The notes under the pieces: generated by a model
What the model saw: the letters and a program-made list of their open reading frames with translations, nothing else
The model's database searches: none
Told to the model about the DNA's origin: nothing
Source: Isosphaeraceae bacterium
GTDB taxonomy: Bacteria > Planctomycetota > Planctomycetia > Isosphaerales > Isosphaeraceae
NCBI GenBank assembly: GCA_031291845.1
Contig: JARLIH010000510.1
Location: 1-49,971 of the forward strand
Direction: 5' to 3'
DNA length: 49,971 nt
Part shown: piece after piece, positions 1-6,946 of the stretch
Layout: every line of letters begins with the position of its first letter
Position numbering within the stretch: the first letter of the stretch is position 1
Translations under genes and position numbers: made by a program

Positions 1-35
1 ATATTAAAAAGTATGGTTTTACGTATTTTTGTTGC

Positions 36-90
36 GGGGGGTCAAATTTTTTTTTTGGTTCGCCAAAAAAAAAAATAAATTTTGCCACCC
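36..90. terminator. Long T-tract/A-tract hairpin with TTCG loop
   Basis: A run of ten T (47-56) followed by GG, a TTCG loop (59-62), CC and a run of eleven A (65-75) forms a perfect stem of at least 12 bp. Flanking bases extend it imperfectly: GGGG and CAAATTT on the left face AAATTTTGCCACCCC on the right. It could act as a bidirectional terminator for a gene ending beyond the left edge, or be a palindromic repeat element. The fold is seen directly; the role is inferred. Confidence 0.5.
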
Positions 91-242
91 CAGGACCGCG
101 GTGACGACGCAGAGGAAGGGGTCGTAGGCTCCATCATCGTGCAAGACGAAAAGTCGGGCGTTACCGCCGTTGATGGTGCGACGGCTCCGCCCACGGCCTG
201 CTCCAGACCCGCGCTCGGCGCTCGATTGGGAAAGGTCTTCTC

Positions 243-773
243 GTGTCGAGATCGACTGAGATCGTCGTCGGCGCCAAGGGTCGCCACTTTGACCCACCAC
301 GGGCCGTCGCGAAGCTCTTCGAGATGGTCGGAGCGGACGAAGCCTACTGGGTCATCCGGACGGCGAAGGAGAGTCATGAGTTTGACGTCGCATGCGACTA
401 TCACAGGGGAGTGATCGACGATCCCGACGAAGAAAACGGCTACGAGGGGACGAACATCAGGGCTGAGGTCGTGCCTTCTCTTTACCTTGAAGGTACGACG
501 CTGAAGATGAACGTCCTCTCGTGTCCCGCCTCCAAGCGGATCAAGGCAGCAATCCGCGCGGGGATCGACGCAGTTTTGCTCGGCGAGTTCTCGATCAATA
601 GCGTCTACCTTACGGTCGGCGGACACGACGTCTTTCAGGTCGCCTTTGTTGATGAGCCTGTCATGTTCGGGCGGTATTTCGCCTCGATCACTTTCGGGGC
701 GAACGGGCTGCCCGAAGATGCCGAGGCTGTGCTCGAGCAGGTCCTCGCCCTGGACGAGTTCCAGAAAATCTGA
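243..773 (+). CDS. Hypothetical protein, 176 aa, cytoplasmic
   Basis: I do not recognise a family. The frame opens with GTG at 243, preceded by AAAGG at 231-235 with 7 nt spacing, which decides the start. The 176-residue product has no signal peptide or membrane segment, is acidic, and has mixed alpha/beta character (for example EFSINSVYLTVGGHDVFQVAF near residue 115). It looks like a compact globular protein, possibly an immunity- or Imm-type or SMI1-like small domain, but no diagnostic motif supports that. It stands alone, 168 bp upstream of a secreted hydrolase on the same strand. A longer open frame on the opposite strand here has poor amino-acid composition and is treated as a shadow. 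Confidence 0.6.
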   Translation: MSRSTEIVVGAKGRHFDPPRAVAKLFEMVGADEAYWVIRTAKESHEFDVACDYHRGVIDDPDEENGYEGTNIRAEVVPSLYLEGTTLKMNVLSCPASKRIKAAIRAGIDAVLLGEFSINSVYLTVGGHDVFQVAFVDEPVMFGRYFASITFGANGLPEDAEAVLEQVLALDEFQKI

Positions 774-940
774 AGTCAATTTGAGTCCGAGTTTGGCCCA
801 TCCGAGGCCGTGATGGTCTTGTATGAGTAGGCAACGACGATGGGACGGAACAGGCCGCGAAACACCTCCCGACCGGTCACCCCCGACGCGATGATGCACC
901 GGCCACGAGAATCCCCGGGTCCTAGTGCGGAGTGAAGCAC

Positions 941-1960
941 ATGAGAAATCGGTCTGGTCTTTCGCTGATCCTCGTCGGACTCCTGTCGTCCACCGGCGCT
1001 TCACCGTCGTGGGCACAGGGCGATGCGCCGGCGAGCCCTTCGGCCTCGATGATGGAACTGCTCCACTACGAGCCGACCGGGCTCTCGCTGCTGACCCCCT
1101 ACACGAGGGGCAAGGTGCCGGTCGTCTTCATTCACGGGCTGTGGCTGAACCCCGCGTCATGGCACCGGATGATCTCGGCACTCAAAGCCGATCCGGCGAT
1201 CGACGGGCGATATCAATGCTGGACGTTCGGGTACTCGACGGGCGATCCGATCCCTTACTCGGCCCATCTGCTGAGGAGGAACCTGGACGATGCGCGGCGG
1301 AAGCTCGACCCGGATAGGACCGACTCGGCCTTCGATGAAATGGTGCTCGTCGGTCACAGCATGGGAGGCCTTCTGTCGAAGATGATGGCGGCGGACTCGG
1401 GCGATCGGCTCTGGCGCGTCATCAGCGACCGGCCGTTCGAAGCGCTCGTTGGTGAAGAGGCTGATGTCGACCTCTTCCAGACCGGCCTGTTCTTCGGCGC
1501 ACGTCCGGAGGTGCGCCGGGTGATCTACATCGCGACACCGCATCGCGGCAGTCGTTTCGACCGGGGGGCGATCCTGCATGTCGGCGCGAGATTGGTGCGC
1601 GTCGCAGACCCCTTGCGGGCGGCCCATCACCGGCTGGTGGCGCGTAACGAACCGACGTTCTTCCGGGAGCATTTCCGCAAAGCGATCCCGACCAGCATCG
1701 ACGAATTGGAGTGGGGGTCGCCCATCCTGACGGGTCTTGCCGGCCTGTCCACTGCGCCGGCCGTCAAGGTCCACTCCATCATCGCGGTCCGTCCCGACTC
1801 GCCGCCGGGCAATCGAACCGACGGCTTGGTGCGCTACGACAGTGCGCAGGTCGCGGGAGTTGCCTCCGAGAGGGTCGTCGCGACCGGCCACCTCTGCCAA
1901 GATCATCCCGACGTCATTGGCGAGGTCCGGCGAATCCTCAGCGAGCGCACGACGCCCTGA
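941..1960 (+). CDS. Secreted lipase/esterase-like alpha/beta hydrolase
   Basis: The product, 339 aa, starts with a signal peptide (MRNRSG, a hydrophobic stretch, then SWAQG near residue 26). The alpha/beta hydrolase signature is clear: an HG oxyanion motif in VVFIHGLW (about residue 65) and the nucleophile elbow GHSMGG with Ser140. The catalytic His is probably in the C-terminal ATGHLCQDHP stretch. The family hydrolyses esters (lipases, carboxylesterases, depolymerases); the substrate cannot be read from the sequence. ATG 941 is chosen because GGAG at 929-932 sits 8 nt upstream; GTG 932 is in frame but overlaps that site. A TPHRGS stretch (about residue 200) is typical of lipase-like members. 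Likely acts in the periplasm or outside the cell. Confidence 0.85.
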   Translation: MRNRSGLSLILVGLLSSTGASPSWAQGDAPASPSASMMELLHYEPTGLSLLTPYTRGKVPVVFIHGLWLNPASWHRMISALKADPAIDGRYQCWTFGYSTGDPIPYSAHLLRRNLDDARRKLDPDRTDSAFDEMVLVGHSMGGLLSKMMAADSGDRLWRVISDRPFEALVGEEADVDLFQTGLFFGARPEVRRVIYIATPHRGSRFDRGAILHVGARLVRVADPLRAAHHRLVARNEPTFFREHFRKAIPTSIDELEWGSPILTGLAGLSTAPAVKVHSIIAVRPDSPPGNRTDGLVRYDSAQVAGVASERVVATGHLCQDHPDVIGEVRRILSERTTP

Positions 1961-1962
1961 AC

Positions 1963-2002
1963 CGGGCAACCGCCCCTCTTGTTAGGGGCGTCATTCTGCC
2001 CG
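1963..2002. terminator. Nested hairpin between convergent genes
   Basis: An inner stem CGCCCCT (1971-1977) pairs with AGGGGCG (1984-1990) across a 6-nt loop, and an outer stem CGGGCA (1963-1968) pairs with TGCCCG (1997-2002). It begins 2 bp after the hydrolase stop codon and lies between convergent genes, which suits a terminator. There is no T tract. Confidence 0.5.
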
Positions 2003-2157
2003 ACGGTGTGGGTCCTTGACTGACAACGGCTCCGTAGATCTGGGAACAGGCCCGGGAGCCGCGCCCCTTTTTGTGATTCCCATCGATCCTCGGGTGGCCG
2101 GAGCACGAAGGCCATGCCCCGGGCCACCCAGGCCGGAAAGTCGTTCCCGCCTTTTCT

Positions 2158-3153
2158 TCAGTACGAATCGGCCGAAATCACTTCGCCACCCGCTCTTGTC
2201 CCGAGGGCTTGAAAGACGTTCATTGCGATCGAGCTCTTCAGGAATTTGACCGACCCGTCGACCATGGCGAAGTTCGCCCCGCCCGGATGCAGGCTGCCGA
2301 AGGCATTGATTCGCGGGGTCTCGTAGCCGTTGGTGAACCCGGGGTTGCTCGTCGCCGCGCCGGGCGCGTTGCTATAGCTAAAGGGAATTGTATAGTTGAT
2401 CGGGGCATACGTGCTCAGCGCAACGTCCGACAGCGCGTAGCCTCCGCTCGATGACGCCCACCAGCCCCACATCCCCATCGTTTGACTGAAGAACGTGAGG
2501 CCCGCCGTCGCGAAGGAGTCGTAGTTCGGGTCGAAGTGGCTGCGTTCGCCGTAGAAGAGAGTATTCGAGAGCCCGTCCACGACGGCGGCGATGGACACCT
2601 GGGTGTTACCTGGGGCCGTCGATCCGGGTCCCGTATAGGTAAAGACGCCGTCCTTGGTGACCGCCGAGAACGGATGCGTCTGCGAGCCGCCGTTCCCACC
2701 GTAGCTGGTGATCCCGTACCACTCGTTCGAGGTGGTGCCGTTCTGCACCGGATTGGTCGGAATGATGTCGGCGGGACACAAGAGCGCGTTGATCAAGGTG
2801 GCCGAACGCGCCGTTGTTCCGTAAAGATTATCAAAACCATAACTAAAGTTCCATGCGTTATAGAGTGGCTGCTGCTCCACGTACGGGAGCAGCCCCACGA
2901 ACAGCGTGATTCCCCACGGGGGCTTCGTCGCCATCTTCATCTGCCCCGGCGGGAAAACCCCATTGGTCGACTCGTAATTCATCGTGGCGAGGGCGAGCTG
3001 CTTCAGGTTGTTCACGCACTGGATTCGCCGGGCGGCTCCGCGAGCGGCCTGCACGGCCGGCAAGAGCAACGCGATTAGCACCGCGATGATGGCGATGACG
3101 ACCAGCAGCTCAATCAGCGTGAAACCAGCGCGGCGGGCGTTGTGGCTCTCCAT
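2158..3153 (-). CDS. DUF1559 family pseudopilin-like protein
   Basis: The 331-aa product has the type III signal typical of type IV pilins and type II secretion pseudopilins: [10 protein letters not shown] with cleavage expected after Gly10, Glu at +5, and a hydrophobic helix ending in LLPAVQAAR. The [14 protein letters not shown] stretch follows, and the C-terminus carries the DUF1559 hallmark [21 protein letters not shown]1559 proteins are greatly expanded in planctomycetes; their precise role is unknown, and pilus- or secretion-like surface assembly is the usual guess. ATG 3153 has GGAG 8 nt upstream; a longer in-frame start (3291) would bury the leader and is rejected. It lies 118 bp downstream of the tandem-domain gene on the same strand. 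Confidence 0.92.
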   Translation of the reverse strand: MESHNARRAGFTLIELLVVIAIIAVLIALLLPAVQAARGAARRIQCVNNLKQLALATMNYESTNGVFPPGQMKMATKPPWGITLFVGLLPYVEQQPLYNAWNFSYGFDNLYGTTARSATLINALLCPADIIPTNPVQNGTTSNEWYGITSYGGNGGSQTHPFSAVTKDGVFTYTGPGSTAPGNTQVSIAAVVDGLSNTLFYGERSHFDPNYDSFATAGLTFFSQTMGMWGWWASSSGGYALSDVALSTYAPINYTIPFSYSNAPGAATSNPGFTNGYETPRINAFGSLHPGGANFAMVDGSVKFLKSSIAMNVFQALGTRAGGEVISADSY

Positions 3154-3271
3154 CGAACACTCCGAGGTTGGGTGAGGTCGGCTGGGCGGGGGAGGGTGGC
3201 GTGGTGTGGGGAGAGGGAAAACCGGACTGGCCGGGTCGACGACATCGGGTCGGCCCCGAGCTTCGCAAGAC

Positions 3272-4003
3272 CTACTTGTTTCCTCCTTCACCGACGAGCT
3301 GAATCTGCTTCGGGTCCTCGACCCGGATACGCACCTGCTCGTTCTCGCGAACCACCGGGCCCGTGACCCGGATCAGCTTGCCCTTGTAGTGCTCGGCCGG
3401 GTCGTTGATGCCCGCCTGCTTGAAGAGGTCGATATGGTCGTAGCTGATGACCAGGGCAAGGTTGTTCTGGTCGCGGAAGTCCACCTCCGAGTCGAGGTAG
3501 TACTCCCGCTTGGGGGGAGCGTTCTTGGTCGACTGGACGGACATCTCGAAGACGCCCGTCTCGCCGACGTGATTGCGGGCTTCCGTGGCCGCGAGCACCT
3601 TCTGGATCTGCTTCGGGTCCTCGACCCGGATGCGCACCTGCTCGTTTTCGCGGATCACCTTGCCCGTCACCCGGATCAACTTACCCTTGTAGTGCTCGGC
3701 CGGGTCGTCGACACCCGCTTGCTTGAACACATCGGCGTGGTCGTAGCTGATGACCAGGGCGAGGTTCTTCTCATCGCGAAAGTCCTCCTCGGAATCGAGG
3801 TAATATTCCCGCTTGTGGGCCGCGTTCTTGCTCGACCGGACCGTCATTTCGACGGTGCAGTTCTGGTCGACATGATTGCGGGCCTCCGCAGCCGCGATCA
3901 CCTCCTTTGCAACCGATTCGGAGGCCGAGGCGGACGGCCGGAGCGCGACGGCGCCCGGCAAGAGGACCAGGGCGATCGCGAGACGTCGGGATGCGATGGA
4001 CAT
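3272..4003 (-). CDS. Secreted protein with two tandem OB-fold-like domains
   Basis: The product is 243 aa, with a signal peptide ([10 protein letters not shown] to about SASASES, residue 30). The rest is two copies of a roughly 100-residue unit. Each starts with EARNHV, carries KREYYLDSE and [14 protein letters not shown], and ends with [11 protein letters not shown], a short linker, [15 protein letters not shown]. The beta pattern of the last part (RVTG.V...[10 protein letters not shown]) resembles OB-fold proteins that are exported in planctomycetes, so I infer paired beta-barrels; no ligand is evident. ATG 4003 has GGAG 8 nt upstream. It is followed at 118 bp by a DUF1559 pseudopilin gene, so the two may be co-transcribed. 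Confidence 0.75.
   Translation of the reverse strand: MSIASRRLAIALVLLPGAVALRPSASASESVAKEVIAAAEARNHVDQNCTVEMTVRSSKNAAHKREYYLDSEEDFRDEKNLALVISYDHADVFKQAGVDDPAEHYKGKLIRVTGKVIRENEQVRIRVEDPKQIQKVLAATEARNHVGETGVFEMSVQSTKNAPPKREYYLDSEVDFRDQNNLALVISYDHIDLFKQAGINDPAEHYKGKLIRVTGPVVRENEQVRIRVEDPKQIQLVGEGGNK
3299..3895 (-). repeat. In-gene tandem duplication, period 303 bp
   Basis: The same coding stretch occurs twice, with the shared CTGCTTCGGGTCCTCGACC at 3305 and again at 3608, so the period is 303 bp or 101 codons. The copies remain very similar at the DNA level, including synonymous sites, which points to a fairly recent duplication or to gene conversion. Confidence 0.85.
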
Positions 4004-4948
4004 GACGAAACTCCGCTCGAAGACCAATGGTCGCGACGGTGGAGGGGGGCTGCGGGTGGGTGGCGGTCGTTCTCCCGATGGCGGAGCGAACAAGAGCTCA
4101 CGGCGAGCCTACTTTCGAATCGCAGGCCTGATTGAATCGCCGATCTCGAAACGGTTCCGGTCGGTGCCTGAACGAGCCGTCACAGCGGTTGCAAGAGTTT
4201 CGCCAAGTGCTGTTCGCGGCCAGTCGGCAGACTCCGTGGCGCGGCTCGACTACCCTTCAATGCAAGTTTTGGACCGTTGGTCATACGCGGAGGTGTCGCT
4301 GGATAAGGGGGCGTTCCACGTCGTGTTTCCTGCGACGAAGAGAAGCGCGAGCGGGAGGGCTCGTAGAGAAACCGACATCCAGGGCGTCGGATTGGGTCCA
4401 AAGCGACATGCAGGTGTTGCCTCGCCGCGCCGCGGGAACAAGCGTTCGGCAGGGAGCGTCGTCATCGGGCCGATTTCCGGGCCGTCCGGCCGTCTCGGCT
4501 TACCCGCCCCACACTGGCGTTCACGAAGGGGGGTGGCTCGGCGAGGATTGTCGCCCTGTGGTGATGACAAGTTGGGCCTACAACGGCTCTTGAGCTGCGT
4601 GGGCGGAAGCGTCTTTGTTACACCACGGGCCCTCTTCGCACCTCTCCCCTTGTGGGAGAGGGGTTTTTAGCAACACTTCCCCCCAGGACGTGTTCGACCG
4701 CCAGGCCCGGCTTTTCATCTTCACGCCGGGTTGCGGAATGTTGACCTTGTTTCTACTCCGCGGCCCCAAGGCCGGATGGTAACACACATAAGTTCTTGAG
4801 CCGAACGCTCTGTCCGGCTACTCGCACGGGCGGCCGGAAATGGGGTTGCTGGAATCCCCGCTTGCCGCGCTGTAGTATATCGTTCTCCCGTCCTTTTCGT
4901 TGACGTCTTCGGTTACACAACGCGTTGATCACAACTGGGAGCCTGCTC
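4004..4948. other. Intergenic spacer, no supported gene
   Basis: About 945 bp between divergent genes. Open frames here have low-complexity Arg/Ser/Pro-rich composition and no recognisable domain. It contains one terminator-like hairpin (4641-4668). The 100 bp before 4949 presumably holds the promoter of the sigma/kinase operon, but I could not pick a convincing -35/-10 pair. Confidence 0.6.
4641..4668 (+). terminator. Rho-independent terminator-like hairpin
   Basis: CCTCTCCC (4641-4648) pairs perfectly with GGGAGAGG (4654-4661) across a 5-nt loop, followed by GG and TTTTT. No gene is recognised immediately upstream on the plus strand, so it may be a remnant or belong to a dispersed repeat. 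Confidence 0.5.
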
Positions 4949-6352
4949 ATGCGTAGCTGCCCTGGACAGCCCATTCACCGGTTGGTCCATCAACAGCCGC
5001 GCCTGGAACACCTGGAAGTCCGTTCGCTGCTGAGTGGTGTTACCAGCTACAGCGACGACCATCGTCCCGCGTCGACGGGGGTCGAGGTTGGCGCGCCCGC
5101 CGATTCGTCCTCGGAATCGGACAGCCTTGCCGAACAAGACGACCTCTCGACTCCGGTCGCCTCGACCGACGACGGAACGAGCCAGGGCATCGCACAGGCT
5201 GGGGCCGGCAGCAGCGCGTCTCACCAGGACGATTCCTCGCGCGCATCCACACAGCCAACGCCGGTTCGCTCGACGTCCGACGGCGACGACGGTCAACCTG
5301 GCTCTCAGCCGGACACGAGCGACGACGGTGCCTCGACCGATGATGATGCACCCGCCGTTGTTTCCCCGCCGACGCCGGTCTCCTCTTCCCCGACGGGAAC
5401 AGGATCAACCTCGACCCAGACCGGCGCGGGATCGACCTCAACCTCGGAGCCGGGTGCGAACGACTCGGGGTCGTCTTCCGGGAACGGAGCGATCACTCCG
5501 AGCGCAGGGTCGGGGGGGGAAACGGCCCCCACGGGGAGCTCGACGGCCGACGGATCGGCGACGTCTCCGGTCACGACCCTGGCGTCGGGCTCCCGTCAAG
5601 CCGGCGCTGGTCCCGCGGCAAGCTTGACCGTATCGAGTTCCACTGCGTCCGGGTTTGCCAGCGGCGCGAGTGCTGCGCTTCCCCGGAGCGGATCCGCGTC
5701 CCAATCCGCCGACGCATCGCAGGACACGTCCCGGGACGAAGAATCGATCGTCTCGACGGTCGATCGTTCGGGCGATGTCACGAGCTCCACTCAGGACCAA
5801 GGCGACCACGGACTGATCGCGGTCGGTCCCTCCGCGAACGGAGAAACATCGGCTTCGGGCAGACTCGACCCTCGGTCGACCCAACTCCCGACGCTCGTCC
5901 TGCACGACCCGGAAGTCCATATCCGCGACGACAAAGACGGGCCGAGCGACGGCGACCTTCTCCTCGGTCGCAAAATCGCTACCGCCACTGGTGCATTGCA
6001 CGATGCGAACACCGGACGCCATTTCGACTGGGAATCGCTCCGTTTTCGCGGGGCCGACGTGCTTGCGAGCTGCTCTCCGTACGAGCAGGCAGTCATCGAG
6101 CAGGCGATCGACCGTTTGCTCGAGCAAGTCAGCGGCTCCGTCACGACATTGTTGCCCGACCTGGGGCCTGCCTCGAGCATGATCCCCGGTGTCGTCGTGG
6201 CCGCGACGTTGGTCGCCGTCGAGAGCGTCCGCCGCTGGTCGAACGACGATCGCGATCAGGCGGGCGAGGGCCGCGACGCGGAGGACGTCGAGGATTCCGG
6301 GTTCCCCGGGCTTCCCGATCGCCGGCGGATCTGGGCCTTGGAGGAACGATGA
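4949..6352 (+). CDS. LEPR-XLL-motif Ser/Thr-rich membrane-anchored protein
   Basis: The 467-aa product begins with PRLEHLEVRSLLSG (residues 17-30), a version of the LExLExRxLL motif found at the N-terminus of many large exported planctomycete proteins. Residues 40 to about 330 are low complexity, rich in Ser, Thr, Asp, Gly and Pro, and probably disordered. A hydrophobic segment, MIPGVVVAATLVAVESV (about 411-428), precedes a charged tail. It overlaps the sigma-factor start by ATGA (6349-6352), so translation is coupled. Position and topology suggest a membrane regulator of the sigma factor or the kinase (inference; no anti-sigma motif is seen). ATG 4949 is preferred; an in-frame TTG at 4925 is possible. 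Confidence 0.75.
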   Translation: MRSCPGQPIHRLVHQQPRLEHLEVRSLLSGVTSYSDDHRPASTGVEVGAPADSSSESDSLAEQDDLSTPVASTDDGTSQGIAQAGAGSSASHQDDSSRASTQPTPVRSTSDGDDGQPGSQPDTSDDGASTDDDAPAVVSPPTPVSSSPTGTGSTSTQTGAGSTSTSEPGANDSGSSSGNGAITPSAGSGGETAPTGSSTADGSATSPVTTLASGSRQAGAGPAASLTVSSSTASGFASGASAALPRSGSASQSADASQDTSRDEESIVSTVDRSGDVTSSTQDQGDHGLIAVGPSANGETSASGRLDPRSTQLPTLVLHDPEVHIRDDKDGPSDGDLLLGRKIATATGALHDANTGRHFDWESLRFRGADVLASCSPYEQAVIEQAIDRLLEQVSGSVTTLLPDLGPASSMIPGVVVAATLVAVESVRRWSNDDRDQAGEGRDAEDVEDSGFPGLPDRRRIWALEER

Positions 6353-6945
6353 GCGCCGAGCCCGATCACCTCGATCAACTGCTCGCCCAGCTCAACAGTG
6401 GCGATCGAGCGGCGACCGAGCAGGTGTTCCGGACCTATGAGCCCTATCTTCGAATTCTCGTCAGGCGCGAGCTGCGGGCGGAGCTCCGTACGAAGTTTGA
6501 CTCGAGCGACGTCGTGCAGTCGGTCTGGGCCGACCTGCTCGAAGGGATTCAGGGGCGCGGGTGGCGGTTTGCCGACCGGGCGCACCTCCAGGCGTTCCTG
6601 GTCCGGCTATCGAAGAACCGGTTCATCGACCTTTGCCGCAAACACGGTCCGGCCCTGGCCCACGAGAAGCCCCTGGCGGACCACGCGCTCGCCGAGACCT
6701 TCGCGGGCGACGCTCCCCGACCGAGCGAGGTCGCCCAGGGCAACGAGCTTTGGGAGCGAATCCTTGCGCTCTGCCCCCCCAATCACCGCGAGCTGGTCCA
6801 GATGAAGCTCAAGGGATTGACCGTCGACGAGATCGCTGGCCGGGTCGGGCTGCACCCGAACAGCGTGCGCCGGATCCTGGTCGAGCTCGCGCAGCGCGTC
6901 GACGCCGCCAACGGCCGATCGGGTCCGTTTGCCGGATTACTATGA
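6349..6945 (+). CDS. ECF-type RNA polymerase sigma factor
   Basis: The 198-aa product has sigma region 2 (about residues 22-95, with the core-binding DSSDVVQSVWADLL and the helix ending in SKNRFIDLCRKH) and region 4 (about 135-185, with HRELVQMKLKGLTVDEIAGRVGLHPNSVRRIL as the DNA-binding helix-turn-helix). This size and lack of region 3 match ECF sigma factors of the planctomycete-specific groups, which redirect RNA polymerase to a small regulon. It lies between a membrane protein and a Ser/Thr kinase with overlapping or touching ends, so activity is probably controlled by these partners, for example by phosphorylation as proposed for kinase-linked ECF groups. GGAGG at 6340-6344 supports ATG 6349. 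Confidence 0.93.
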   Translation: MSAEPDHLDQLLAQLNSGDRAATEQVFRTYEPYLRILVRRELRAELRTKFDSSDVVQSVWADLLEGIQGRGWRFADRAHLQAFLVRLSKNRFIDLCRKHGPALAHEKPLADHALAETFAGDAPRPSEVAQGNELWERILALCPPNHRELVQMKLKGLTVDEIAGRVGLHPNSVRRILVELAQRVDAANGRSGPFAGLL

Positions 6946-6946
6946 A

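Noticed and set aside
82-414. Plus-strand frame at the left edge, and its minus-strand counterpart (DDGAYDPFLCVVTAVLGW)
   Set aside because: Both are short and overlap each other; the minus-strand piece could be the end of a decayed gene but runs into the T/A hairpin and cannot be assigned.
42-1016. Long minus-strand open frame over the first gene and the hydrolase start
   Set aside because: Arg/Pro/Ser-rich composition, no domain, antisense to a better-supported gene with a ribosome binding site.
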